Shown here one piece after another: positions 37,199-46,049 of a stretch of DNA of 64,000 bases. This DNA comes from Pseudoduganella rivuli. GTDB lineage: Bacteria > Pseudomonadota > Gammaproteobacteria > Burkholderiales > Burkholderiaceae_D. The notes beneath the pieces are model-generated. The model had not been told where the DNA came from, did not search any database, and saw only the letters and a program-made list of their open reading frames with translations. The stretch covers positions 124,001 to 188,000 of the forward strand of contig NZ_WKJJ01000002.1 in NCBI RefSeq assembly GCF_009674485.1. Direction: 5' to 3'. The translations under genes were made by a program, and so were the position numbers. Position 1 is the first letter of the stretch. Each line of letters starts with the position of its first letter.

Positions 37199-39755
37199 AG
37201 CGCCGCCCGAATTCCGTCACCTCTTGCTGGAACGGGTTCTTCGCCGTCGTATACACGACTTTCTGGTTGGTGAGATTGTCGATACCGAAGCGCAGCTGCA
37301 CATTCGGCGTCAATTGCTTCGCCACGTTCAGCGTCACGTACGTTTCCGCTTCATTGTTGATCAACTGCCCCGCACCCCAGGTCGGGTTGCGCACGAAGGC
37401 GCTGTGGTAGTTGGCCGACATGCGCGCTTCGAAGCCATTCTTCTCGTACCACAGCGTGACGCCGCCGTTATGCTTCATCAAGCCTTCGATCGGGAACGGA
37501 TTCCCGGTTGGGAAGTTTTCCTTGATGTCGCTGCTGGTGTACGAATAATTGCTGAAGATGCCGAAGCCATTGTCGAACGATTGCTGGTATACCAGTTCCG
37601 CGCCGCGCACATTGCCGCCTTCGCCGTTGACGGAGCGCGTGATGACGGCGCTGCGGCCGTTGATGGTGGTGGTGTCGCCCGTGATGCCGATGTAGCGGCT
37701 GATCTGCTTGTAGAACAGGCCTGCCGACAGCAGCGAACCTTTGCCGAAGTACCACTGGTACGCCAGGTCCGCCTGGTTGGCCATCATGGGCTTCAGTTCA
37801 GGATTGCCGGCGCTGCCCGTCAATGGCTGCACGGGGTTCGGGTCCACGTTCAGGTTGCGCGACGCGCGCATTTCATCGAGCGGCGCCCGCGAGATGGCGC
37901 GCGCCAGCGAGAAGCGCACTTGCCGTTCCTGCTTGTCGTCCATGTTGAAGATCAGGTTCAGGCTGGGCAGTACTTCCGTGTAGCTGGTGCCGCCGCTGAC
38001 CGCAGTCGGCGCCGCGCCATTCAGCGATTGCATGCCTTCGCCGGTCTGCGACGTGTGCACCACGCGCACGCCCACATTGCCACGGTACGTGCGCCCGCCC
38101 ACCTGGCCATCCAGTTCGCCCTGTGCATACAGCGACGAACTGCGCTCCTTCACGCGCCAGCCGGACAGCAAGTCGTTTTGTGTCGGCGTGCGGCCGGCCG
38201 CATCGAAGGCATTCGCGCCAAACACTTTGGTGGTGGTACCCATGAAGTCCTTCAGCGCGATGAATGGCGCCGCCATGCCCTGGACCGTCACGGTTTCATA
38301 ATCGGCGTTGCTGATCGTGCCGGTCGGGTTCAGGTTCCACGTGGTCTGGTGGTATTGCTTTTCCCGTTCCGTCAGGCGCGCGCCGACTTTGACTTTGTTG
38401 ACGGGGCCGAATTCCACGGGACGCGCCGCCGACAGGTGGACGGCATCGAGGCGGTCACGCAGGTGGCCATCGGTATCGACGTACAGCGTCGCGGGGCCGA
38501 AGTTGGCGGGGTTGCCCGTGTCCTGGCCATACGCGTACTGCTGGTGCTCATCGCCGGTGAACGACCAGCTGACCGTGGCGCCGCTCCTGGCGAACTGGCG
38601 CAAGTCGCGCCACTGGCTGGCGCGGCTGGCGTGCGACGTCGACAGGTCCGCTTCCAGCTTCCAGTCGCCCGCGTTGAACTTGCCGTTCACGCCGGCGGCA
38701 AAGTTATCCATGTTCTGGATCCAGATGGTGTCGTTGGTGGTCAGGCCCACGTCCTTCACCGTACCGCCCACCACGTAACCGTCGCGGATATCGGCGCTGG
38801 TGTAGTTGGCCTTTTGCCAGCCATCCCAGTTGCCGACGTCGCCGCTCCAGTGGGCGAGGCCGGGTTCCTTGATCTTCGCCTGGGCGTAGTACACATCGCC
38901 CGTGATCAGCGCATCGGCGCCGGCTTTCCATTCCACCTTGCCCAGCACGGACGAGCGGGTATCCTTGCCGCGCTTGATGGAATCGCTCCAGCCCCACGGG
39001 GTCTTGTCGATCTTGCCGTCGCCGTTCAAATCGCGGGAATGGTCTTCATTGAAGCCGAAATGCTTGACGTTTTTTTCCAGCGACGGCTGGTCCTGGTAAC
39101 TGAACGCCAGCGCCACGCCCAGCTTGCGGTCGTCGAACTGGTCGATGTAAATGCCGCCCAGGCGCGGCGCGGTTTTCTTCGCGCCGGGGATATCGCGGCC
39201 CAGCGCGTAATACAGCGCATCGGCTTTCAGTGAAGCCTGGCGGCCGCTGTACTTCAGCGGCGACACGGTTTGCAAATCAATGGTGGTGGCCACACCGCCT
39301 TCCACCAGCTCGGCCGCCTGCGTTTTATACACGGTGGCGCCGCTCAGCGATTCGGACGGGAATTGCTCGAAGCGCACTGCGCGGTTGGGTTCCGACGACG
39401 CCAGTTCGCGGCCATTCAAGGTGGCGCCGATAAAGCGCGGGCCCAGGCCGCGCGCCACGATCTGGCTGGCGTTGCCACGGTCCATGCCGGACGACAGGCC
39501 GGGCAGGCGCGCCAGCGATTCAGCGATCGTCGTGTCAGGCAGCTTGCCGATGTCTTCCGACGCGATCACTTCCACCATGCTGTTCGATGCCTCCTTGACC
39601 GCAAGTGCATTGCGCACGGAAGCGCGGATGCCGGACACGGTGATTTGCTGCACCTGGTCCGCTTGCTGCGTTTGGGCTTGTACATCAAGGGCCACGCCGG
39701 CGGCGGGCATGGCAAATGCGCTGGCAATCAGCCAGCTGAGCTGTTTTTGTTTCAT
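37170..39755 (-). CDS. TonB-dependent outer-membrane receptor (Xanthomonas/Caulobacter-type)
   Basis: An 861-residue outer-membrane transporter. Signal peptide about 1-27; a TonB-box-like QQITVSGIRAS at about 37-47; plug domain with EVIASEDIGKLPDTTIAESLARLPGLS, GLGPRFIGATLNGREL; then a beta-barrel ending in NVGVSYKL. Wording matches the TonB-Xanth-Caul group, often carbohydrate receptors. GGGAG five bases before ATG 39755 decides the start. Its neighbours are GH35 and GH53 genes, and its upstream region has the same CTATG-N9-TATAG box, so galacto-oligosaccharides from galactan are the likely cargo (inference). Confidence 0.9.
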   Translation of the reverse strand: MKQKQLSWLIASAFAMPAAGVALDVQAQTQQADQVQQITVSGIRASVRNALAVKEASNSMVEVIASEDIGKLPDTTIAESLARLPGLSSGMDRGNASQIVARGLGPRFIGATLNGRELASSEPNRAVRFEQFPSESLSGATVYKTQAAELVEGGVATTIDLQTVSPLKYSGRQASLKADALYYALGRDIPGAKKTAPRLGGIYIDQFDDRKLGVALAFSYQDQPSLEKNVKHFGFNEDHSRDLNGDGKIDKTPWGWSDSIKRGKDTRSSVLGKVEWKAGADALITGDVYYAQAKIKEPGLAHWSGDVGNWDGWQKANYTSADIRDGYVVGGTVKDVGLTTNDTIWIQNMDNFAAGVNGKFNAGDWKLEADLSTSHASRASQWRDLRQFARSGATVSWSFTGDEHQQYAYGQDTGNPANFGPATLYVDTDGHLRDRLDAVHLSAARPVEFGPVNKVKVGARLTEREKQYHQTTWNLNPTGTISNADYETVTVQGMAAPFIALKDFMGTTTKVFGANAFDAAGRTPTQNDLLSGWRVKERSSSLYAQGELDGQVGGRTYRGNVGVRVVHTSQTGEGMQSLNGAAPTAVSGGTSYTEVLPSLNLIFNMDDKQERQVRFSLARAISRAPLDEMRASRNLNVDPNPVQPLTGSAGNPELKPMMANQADLAYQWYFGKGSLLSAGLFYKQISRYIGITGDTTTINGRSAVITRSVNGEGGNVRGAELVYQQSFDNGFGIFSNYSYTSSDIKENFPTGNPFPIEGLMKHNGGVTLWYEKNGFEARMSANYHSAFVRNPTWGAGQLINNEAETYVTLNVAKQLTPNVQLRFGIDNLTNQKVVYTTAKNPFQQEVTEFGRRFNVGVSYKL

Positions 39756-39876
39756 CGAGTCTCCCAGGACTTGGTAGTTTGTAGTTTTATTCGCGGCGTC
39801 GGTTACAGCGGTGCGCCGCGTGAAATTCATCGTACGGAAGCGTTGCATCGCAAACCAATACTGAATTCGCTCAAAA

Positions 39877-39895
39877 CTATGAGCAATTCATATAG
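39877..39895 (-). promoter_or_regulatory. CTATG-N9-TATAG operator in the TonB-receptor promoter region
   Basis: CTATGAGCAATTCATATAG matches the dgo box at 13 of 19 positions, including both half-sites. On the minus strand, possible -10 hexamers (CAGTAT or TATTGG) lie 13-16 bases downstream, as at the other two promoters. A second inverted repeat, GCTCA-N6-TGAGC at 39869-39884, overlaps it. Confidence 0.5.
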
Positions 39896-39980
39896 CTTGA
39901 TCATTCACTCACGCCGGCCAGGCACGTGCGAAAGCTGCCCTGTTCGCATAAGGGCTGCTTTCAAACGCAGACAGGACGAA

Positions 39981-42434
39981 TCAGCGCACGTCGAGGCGGT
40001 ACACGGGGGTGATCGTGACCCCGCGCAGTTCGGAGATTTGCGGTTTGCCTGCGAAGTCGGGACGGCCTTCTTTCGGGATGTAGATCGGCGCATCGGCACG
40101 CAGTGGCAGCACGGACAAGGTCAGCGGGCCCTTATTTTCCCCCTTAGCCGCATGCTTCAATGCATATTGCCAGCCATAGCCGCTGTAGTACCAGTCATCC
40201 AGCATGCGCGTGCCGTTGAACAGGCGGCCGATGTCGCCCGTGAAGTCCAGGTTGACCAGCGCATCCGGTTCGCCCTTGCCCGATGACGGCGGCACGTCGA
40301 TGCGCCACGCGGCCGCACCACGGAAGCTTTCCGGTATCGGCTGCACGGCCGCTTTCGCCAGGCCGCCGATCATGACGGGCCGCACTTCCTGCGCCGCCCG
40401 CACCGGCGTCACCGTGGCTGTCAGGCGGCGCTCCGGCAATGCAATGTCAAACGACTGGAAGATGCCGTCCGTCCCCTCCTTCAACGCGCCCTGCCGCGCC
40501 TTGACTGTCTTCGGCAGCGGCGGATACACGGCGAAGCGGAAAGCCGGGTTGCCGTCCGAGCGCAGCTTCAGGCCGCCATCGGCAAACCACATCTGCTGCG
40601 CGCTCAATACCAGGCGGCGCTTGCCCGCCATGTCGCCCACGGCAAGGCGCTGCGCCTGCTGTTCCGACAGCACCACCACCGTGACAGGACGTCCCTGCGC
40701 GCGGCGCAAGGTGACGGCCGCGCCGGTGCCGGGAACAATGCCATCCACCACCACGGCATTGCCCACATGGGACATGCGTGCGCCATGCGTCATCTGCAGC
40801 GTGTCCGCCACTTGCGTGTCAAACGCCAGCTCCACCGGAATATTGCCGCTGGCGGCGAACACATATACCACGCCATCCTTGCCGTTATCGAGCCGCGCCA
40901 CCGGCTGCGCCGTCGCATACGACAATCGCGTGCCATCGAGGTCGAAATTCACCGGCCAGATGAAGTACGCGCCATTGGCCACGTCCACCGGTTTGCGTGG
41001 GAACACCTTGGTTTCATTGGGCAGCTTCACGGAAAACTGCAGTTGCCGCTGCTCCGGCATCGCGTACTGGCGCACGTGGTTGCTGACGAACACGAACGCG
41101 CTGTCGCCCTTGCTGCGCAACGACCACCGCGGCGTCACCAGATCGTCGGAACTGGCGGGCGCCACATCCGGCTTGCGCACCGTCATCGGCGCCAGCCGGT
41201 CACCGAAATCGTGCATGAACAAGTGGTAAGGACGCAGCCGCGCCAGCACGGGACGCTGCTGGCCATCGGGCCCCAGCGGCGCCTGGAAGTCATAGTTGAT
41301 CATCGGCGTATCGTTGTAGCCGCCGCTGAGCGAACTTTCTTCCATCGACGTCAGCTCCATTGGGTTACGGCCGCCATGGAACATGTAATAGCCCAGCAAA
41401 TTCACGCCGGAACCCAGCTGCACCGGCAGCATCGATGCGATATCGTCCGGCGACACCACGGGACGGCGGCGGTACATGAATGGCAGGCCCGCGCCATACT
41501 CGGCGCCGAGGAACGGCGTGGCATCCATATCGCTTTCCGCCGTGCCTTTGCCCTTGCGCGCCGTCTGCGCGCCCAAATCGCCACTGACCCGGCTGTCGAA
41601 GCGGAACGCATAGGTTTCCTTCGGCTTCAGTTCTTTGGTGCTGACAGCCCACGGTTCATCCGGATACCCGCCAAACACCGGCGTCACTTCGCCGGACGGA
41701 TACACGGTCTGGTCCCATCCCGTCACCGTGTACAGCGGCACGTCGACGCCCGCGCGCAACGCCAGCTTTTTCAAGGTGCTGATATGGCCTGCGCCTTCAC
41801 CGGCATCATCGAGGTTGTATTCATTTTCCAGCTGCGCCCCCACCACCGGGCCGCCATCCTTCCACAGCAGACCTTTCAGCTGGCGGCCGATTTCACCGTA
41901 CAGGCGCGCCACGTGGCCCAGGTATTGCGGATCATCCTTGCGGGTCGGCATGGCGTTGACCACCCAGTCCGGGATGCCGCCATAGCGCACTTCCGCATGC
42001 ACCCACGGTCCCATGCGCACCACGACGTCCAGCCCGGCCTTGGCCGCCAGTTGCACGAAGCGGCGCAAGTCGTTCCGGCCCGACCAGTCGAAATGGCCAT
42101 CGCGCTGTTCATGGTGATTCCAGATCACGTAGGTGGCGACGATATCGATGCCGGCCGCCTTCATCTTGCGCAATTCCGTGTCCCACTCGTCTGCCGGCGT
42201 GCGGCTGTAATGGAATTCGCCCATGACAGGCATCCACGGCTTGCCGTCTCGGGTCAGGTACTGGCTGTTGATACCCAGCCGTGCGCCGGACGGCGCGACG
42301 GACGTCCCCATCTTCAACTGGTTTTCCAGCGGCGCCTTGGCCGGCGCACTGGCATCGATCGTCAACAGGGTCTGGCCAAACGCGCCGCCAGCAGCAAGGG
42401 CTGCCGCCAGCGGCAGCAGAGTCAATCGTTTCAT
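39981..42434 (-). CDS. Glycoside hydrolase family 35 beta-galactosidase, exported
   Basis: An 817-residue secreted enzyme releasing terminal beta-linked galactose. Signal peptide about 1-20. GH35 barrel: LTRDGKPWMPVMGEFHYSRTP, WNHHEQRDGHFDWSGRNDL, acid/base Glu205 in LENEYN, and predicted nucleophile Glu312 in FLGAEYGAG. C-terminal beta domains follow, with GYGWQYALKHAA near the end. GGAG six bases upstream fixes ATG 42434. It is divergent from the GH53 endo-galactanase, and its promoter shares box and spacing with the dgo operon, so it probably works on galactan fragments in the periplasm. Confidence 0.9.
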   Translation of the reverse strand: MKRLTLLPLAAALAAGGAFGQTLLTIDASAPAKAPLENQLKMGTSVAPSGARLGINSQYLTRDGKPWMPVMGEFHYSRTPADEWDTELRKMKAAGIDIVATYVIWNHHEQRDGHFDWSGRNDLRRFVQLAAKAGLDVVVRMGPWVHAEVRYGGIPDWVVNAMPTRKDDPQYLGHVARLYGEIGRQLKGLLWKDGGPVVGAQLENEYNLDDAGEGAGHISTLKKLALRAGVDVPLYTVTGWDQTVYPSGEVTPVFGGYPDEPWAVSTKELKPKETYAFRFDSRVSGDLGAQTARKGKGTAESDMDATPFLGAEYGAGLPFMYRRRPVVSPDDIASMLPVQLGSGVNLLGYYMFHGGRNPMELTSMEESSLSGGYNDTPMINYDFQAPLGPDGQQRPVLARLRPYHLFMHDFGDRLAPMTVRKPDVAPASSDDLVTPRWSLRSKGDSAFVFVSNHVRQYAMPEQRQLQFSVKLPNETKVFPRKPVDVANGAYFIWPVNFDLDGTRLSYATAQPVARLDNGKDGVVYVFAASGNIPVELAFDTQVADTLQMTHGARMSHVGNAVVVDGIVPGTGAAVTLRRAQGRPVTVVVLSEQQAQRLAVGDMAGKRRLVLSAQQMWFADGGLKLRSDGNPAFRFAVYPPLPKTVKARQGALKEGTDGIFQSFDIALPERRLTATVTPVRAAQEVRPVMIGGLAKAAVQPIPESFRGAAAWRIDVPPSSGKGEPDALVNLDFTGDIGRLFNGTRMLDDWYYSGYGWQYALKHAAKGENKGPLTLSVLPLRADAPIYIPKEGRPDFAGKPQISELRGVTITPVYRLDVR

Positions 42435-42494
42435 CGTAGTCTCCAGGAAAATCTTTTTTATAGTTGCCAGGGAGTCTACGGGCAGGAAGTCATG

Positions 42495-42539
42495 CAGAAA
42501 TATGAATAATCTCTGAGAAACCATGCTGTTATGGCATAG
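42495..42539 (-). promoter_or_regulatory. GH35 promoter with shared operator (divergent GH35/GH53 control region)
   Basis: CCATGCTGTTATGGCATAG (42521-42539) and CAGAAATATG (42495-42504) repeat the dgoD arrangement with the same 28-base offset; 14 of the 17 core operator positions match. CATATT on the minus strand serves as -10. The operator also lies upstream of GH53, so one bound regulator could serve both genes. Confidence 0.6.
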
Positions 42540-42553
42540 GTGCCGCTATGCCA
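42532..42553. promoter_or_regulatory. Perfect inverted repeat in the GH35/GH53 intergenic region
   Basis: TGGCATAG (42532-42539) and CTATGCCA (42546-42553) are exact inverted repeats with a six-base spacer. They share the CATAG half-site of the operator, suggesting a second binding position oriented toward GH53. Confidence 0.55.
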
Positions 42554-42653
42554 AAAATCGTCTCCGTTATACGAACTCGCCATTAGTGACAAATCCACAA
42601 CTTGCACACAATGGCCGTGCAGTAATCACAACAATAACCTCTGGAGACGACAA

Positions 42654-43643
42654 ATGATCAAAGCAAAGCGGGCCCTTGCCCTGCTGGCAGGCACATGCCT
42701 GCTCACCTTATCCCACCACGCGGCAGCCCAGTTCGCCAACGGTGCGGACGTCAGCTGGGTCGACAAGCAGGAAGCGGCCGGCTACAAGTTTTACGATGCG
42801 GCAGGCGTGCAAACCGACCCGTTCGTCCTGCTGAAAAACCTGCAGGTTAACGCCATCCGGCTGCGCGTGTGGGTCAATCCCGCCGATGGCTGGAACAATG
42901 GCGCCGACGTGCTGTACAAGGCCAAACGCGCCGCCGCCCAGGGCCAGCGCATCATGATCGACTTTCACTACAGCGACAGCTGGGCCGATCCTGGGAAGCA
43001 AACCAAGCCCGCCGCGTGGGCCGGCCACACATTGGCGCAATTGAAAAACGATGTATACCAGCACACCAGCGGCATCCTGACGTACCTGAAAAACAACGGC
43101 ATCGCCGTCGAATGGGTACAGGTCGGCAATGAAATCAATGGCGGCATGCTGTGGCCGGAAGGCGGCACGTCGAACTTCAGCAACCTGGCTGGCCTGATCA
43201 ATAACGGCTACAACGCGGCCAAGGCGGTCTATCCCGGCGCCAAGGTCATCGTGCACCTGGCGAACGGCTACAAGAACGCGGATTTCCGCTGGTTCTTTGA
43301 CAGCCTGAAAAACGCCGGCGGCAAATGGGACGTGACGGGCATGTCGCACTACCCGCCGGCGGCGCAGTGGACGTCGTACAACAGCCAGGTCGCCACCAAC
43401 ATGAATGACATGGTGTCGCGCTATGGCAAGCCCGTGATGATTTGCGAAACCGGCATGGATTGGCAGCAGGCGGCAACCGCAAAAAGCATGCTGGCCGACT
43501 TGCTGGCAAAAACCAGGGCGCTGGGCAGCAATGGCCTGGGCGTGTTTTACTGGGAACCGCAAGCGTATCCCGGCTGGGAAGGCTATACGATGGGTGCGCT
43601 GGATGCTGCCGGTAAATTCACGCCGGCACTGGATCCGTTTTAA
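42654..43643 (+). CDS. GH53 arabinogalactan endo-beta-1,4-galactanase, exported
   Basis: A 329-residue secreted endo-galactanase cutting beta-1,4-galactan (type I arabinogalactan, pectin side chains). Signal peptide about 1-26 (ending HHAAA-Q). GH53 core: FANGADVSWVDKQEAAGYKFYD, IRLRVWVNP, MIDFHYSDSWADPGKQ, acid/base Glu160 in QVGNEINGGMLWP and nucleophile Glu265 in MICETGMDW, ending in GVFYWEPQAYPGWEGYTMGALD. The length fits a single-domain enzyme without binding modules. GGAG seven bases upstream fixes ATG 42654. Divergent partner of the GH35 gene. Confidence 0.95.
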   Translation: MIKAKRALALLAGTCLLTLSHHAAAQFANGADVSWVDKQEAAGYKFYDAAGVQTDPFVLLKNLQVNAIRLRVWVNPADGWNNGADVLYKAKRAAAQGQRIMIDFHYSDSWADPGKQTKPAAWAGHTLAQLKNDVYQHTSGILTYLKNNGIAVEWVQVGNEINGGMLWPEGGTSNFSNLAGLINNGYNAAKAVYPGAKVIVHLANGYKNADFRWFFDSLKNAGGKWDVTGMSHYPPAAQWTSYNSQVATNMNDMVSRYGKPVMICETGMDWQQAATAKSMLADLLAKTRALGSNGLGVFYWEPQAYPGWEGYTMGALDAAGKFTPALDPF

Positions 43644-43661
43644 TCGTTATTGACCATCACG

Positions 43662-43684
43662 GCCGCCAGTGCGACACTGGCGGC
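43662..43684 (+). terminator. Terminator-like hairpin after GH53
   Basis: GCCGCCAGTG (43662-43671) pairs perfectly with CACTGGCGGC (43675-43684) around CGA, 18 bases after the GH53 stop. Only two T follow, so termination may be imperfect. Confidence 0.55.
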
Positions 43685-43713
43685 TTCCCATCCACCGAAC
43701 AGGAGAATGAACC

Positions 43714-43752
43714 ATGCGTACCTTGGATATTGCCCTCCTGCCGGCTGCCTGA
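43714..43752 (+). other. Possible 12-residue leader peptide
   Basis: AGGAG at 43701-43705 precedes an ATG at 43714 by eight bases; the frame reads MRTLDIALLPAA and stops at 43752. It lies between the GH53 terminator and the RsgA paralogue, so it might be a leader affecting that gene. The evidence is only the ribosome site and position. Confidence 0.25.
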
Positions 43753-43888
43753 TCCGCTTCTTCCTGTCTGTCGACATGATGTAACGCCGCGCGATCGCGC
43801 GCCGGCTTTCCCAGATTAAATCGGCCTTTTGCTTTTGCAAAAGGATGTGTCTTTGCGCGCCTGTCCGGCGCGCTCGATGGGAAACATC

Positions 43889-44950
43889 ATGTTATCTATT
43901 TCATTTGAAACGCTGCAACGTATCGGTTTGTCCAACGCTTTTTCCATGCAACTGGCGGAACTCCCAGCCAATCCCGATACGCATCTGATGCGCATTATCG
44001 AAGTTCATAAAGACAGGCTCACCCTGCACAACGGGGAGCATTCCTGTTCCGCCCGTGTTTTACCGCGCCTGGTCACGGCCATGGCGGAAGACGATCTTCA
44101 ATTGGCGGTCGGCGACTGGGTCGTCAGTGAAAATAATGCATTAAACGAATGGTGGATAACTGCAAGGTTATCCCCAGCCAACCATTTAAGCCGCCGCGCT
44201 TTCGATGGACGCCGTCAATCGGTTGCCAGCAATATCGATACGGCTTTACTGGTCATGGGCTTGGACCATGATTTCAATTTACGCCGGCTGGAACGCTATA
44301 TTGCGCTGGTCGCGGCAGCCGATATTGCTCCCGTCATTGTACTAACCAAAGCCGATACGGTTGAAAATGCCCAACTGCGCATAGCGGAAATTATCCAGCG
44401 CATTGGAAGGCGATATCCGGTATTCGCTGTCAATGCATTGGATAAAGCATCGGTACAGCAACTGGCGCCGTGGTTGAATAGGGGCCAGACACTATGCCTG
44501 CTGGGTTCGTCTGGCGCGGGCAAATCCACATTAACCAATACGCTGACCGGTGCCGGACAAATAACCGGCGGTATACGCGAAGATGACAGCCGGGGCCGTC
44601 ATACGACGACATCCCGTTCCATGCATTTCTGTATCAACGGCGCCTGCATAATTGACGCACCGGGATTACGGACATTACGGCCGGATGGCGATGACGATAG
44701 CATGCATGCCGCATTTGACGATATCGAGCAATGGGCGGCGCAATGCCAATTCAGGAATTGCCGCCATGAATCCGAACCCGGTTGTGCCGTGCGCGAGCAT
44801 TGCGATCCGGACCGCGTATTTAACTACCATAAACTCTTGCGCGATATGCACCGTCTCCAGCAAACGCCGTTGGAACGCATTGCGGAACGTTCCCGCTGGA
44901 AAACCCTGATGAAATCCGCCGGCCTCCGCGGCAAGCAAAAACGCGAATAA
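43889..44950 (+). CDS. rsgA: RsgA-type circularly permuted GTPase
   Basis: A 353-residue ribosome small-subunit-dependent GTPase A family protein, involved in 30S maturation. N-terminal OB fold (about 35-100), then a permuted GTPase with G4 (LTKAD) before G1 (LLGSSGAGKST) and G3 (DAPGL), and a C-terminal zinc site (CQFRNCRHESEPGCAV). Upstream TTG and ATG options exist; I chose ATG 43889 with GGGA six bases before. Codon choice is softer (many TTA, ATA, ATT) than flanking genes. It may be a paralogue or the only copy; that needs the whole genome. Confidence 0.88.
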   Translation: MLSISFETLQRIGLSNAFSMQLAELPANPDTHLMRIIEVHKDRLTLHNGEHSCSARVLPRLVTAMAEDDLQLAVGDWVVSENNALNEWWITARLSPANHLSRRAFDGRRQSVASNIDTALLVMGLDHDFNLRRLERYIALVAAADIAPVIVLTKADTVENAQLRIAEIIQRIGRRYPVFAVNALDKASVQQLAPWLNRGQTLCLLGSSGAGKSTLTNTLTGAGQITGGIREDDSRGRHTTTSRSMHFCINGACIIDAPGLRTLRPDGDDDSMHAAFDDIEQWAAQCQFRNCRHESEPGCAVREHCDPDRVFNYHKLLRDMHRLQQTPLERIAERSRWKTLMKSAGLRGKQKRE

Positions 44951-44984
44951 GCATCGCGTCAGTCCCGTATCAGCGGGCAGTAAT

Positions 44985-45017
44985 GCCCCGGAAGGCGTCA
45001 GCGCGCCTTTACGGGGC
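44985..45017 (+). other. Long imperfect hairpin between rsgA and the VOC gene
   Basis: GCCCCG-g-AAGGCG pairs with CGCCTT-ta-CGGGGC. An A-run rather than a U-run follows on the plus strand, so it is not a classical terminator for rsgA. Confidence 0.4.
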
Positions 45018-45115
45018 AAAAACCGCCTTTTCATGCCAAAAGTTAGCGCAATCATGCTGATTTGTGGTACAAGAAGCGGTAAACTGACGTCCCCATCCTC
45101 TTACCGGAGAACCCC

Positions 45116-45481
45116 ATGGCTTTATCCCGCATCGGCCAGATTGCCCTGCCAGTTTCCGACGCCAACCGGGCGGAAGCATTTTATGGCGGCGCGCTGGGAC
45201 TCAATAAGCTGTTCCGTTATGGCGACCTCGTGTTTTTTGATTGCGCCGGTGTCAGGTTGATGCTGGAAGGCACGCCCAAAACTGTGCAGCCTGGCGCGGG
45301 AGTTTGCCATTATTTTTACGTGGAACAAATTGAAGCCATGGCGGGCATATTAAAAGCCCGGGGCGTGGAATTTGATGGCGATCCGCATTTGATTGCGAAA
45401 ATGCCGGATCACGAATTATGGATGGCGTTTTTCCGCGACCCGGATGGCCATTTACTGGCGCTGATGGAAGAAAAACGCTGA
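45116..45481 (+). CDS. VOC (glyoxalase/bleomycin-resistance fold) family protein
   Basis: A 121-residue vicinal-oxygen-chelate protein: IGQIALPVSDANRAEAFYGGALGL (first beta-alpha-beta unit) and MAFFRDPDGHLLALMEE (last strand with the metal-ligand Glu position). Possible metal ligands are limited; whether it is an enzyme or binding protein is unknown. GGAG precedes ATG 45116. The lipoprotein gene follows after 13 bases, probably cotranscribed. It shares the softer codon use of rsgA. Confidence 0.85.
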   Translation: MALSRIGQIALPVSDANRAEAFYGGALGLNKLFRYGDLVFFDCAGVRLMLEGTPKTVQPGAGVCHYFYVEQIEAMAGILKARGVEFDGDPHLIAKMPDHELWMAFFRDPDGHLLALMEEKR

Positions 45482-45494
45482 AAGGAACCAAGGA

Positions 45495-46049
45495 ATGATG
45501 CGTCGTTTTACGCCGCTTGCTTTATTGCTGACCCTCGCCGCTTGCGGCAACGATTACCAGCCCGAACAACTGTACCAGGCAGTGACGCCGGAATGCACGA
45601 AATGGGAAGACGGTTCCACGTTTAAATTGCCTGAAAACATCACGGTAACGGCAACGCCACCTAATGCGCTGCCCGACGGCGGCGTGGAAATCAATGTGAT
45701 TTACCTGGTGCCGCGCGGCGTGATGGCGCAATTCACCAGCCGCGCATTTAAAATCGGGGCGCCGAAAGGGCCGCCATTAACCAATGCGGAAATCGTGAAG
45801 ATTTATCGCCGTGGCACCGAAGGCCGGCCGGAAATGGTCGACGTGATTGAACAGGTACCGGTATTAATGACGGGTATCGGGACGTCCGATTTCACGCAAT
45901 ACCGTTTCCGCCTGCATTTCAAAGGAAAATTGCCCGAGCGTTTTGATTTTCTGCTGCCCGCAATGAAAATCAAGAATGAACGTTACCCGGTACGCACATT
46001 TACATACCGGTATTTTGAAGACCGTAAAACTTACGGCATGTGCAGTTAA
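45495..46049 (+). CDS. Putative lipoprotein of unknown function
   Basis: A 184-residue protein with a lipoprotein signal (RRFTPLALLLTLAAC-G; lipidated Cys about 17) so it should be membrane-anchored in the periplasm. The mature part is beta-rich with ITVTATPPNALPDGGVEINVIYLVP and ends TYGMCS. I do not recognise a family. The start may be ATG 45495 or the next codon. It lies 13 bases after the VOC gene and abuts, stop to stop, the convergent second atpC gene. Confidence 0.7.
   Translation: MMRRFTPLALLLTLAACGNDYQPEQLYQAVTPECTKWEDGSTFKLPENITVTATPPNALPDGGVEINVIYLVPRGVMAQFTSRAFKIGAPKGPPLTNAEIVKIYRRGTEGRPEMVDVIEQVPVLMTGIGTSDFTQYRFRLHFKGKLPERFDFLLPAMKIKNERYPVRTFTYRYFEDRKTYGMCS

Noticed and set aside
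43640..43840. A 66-codon minus-strand frame between GH53 and rsgA
   Set aside because: It runs through the terminator-like hairpin, has no ribosome site or family resemblance.
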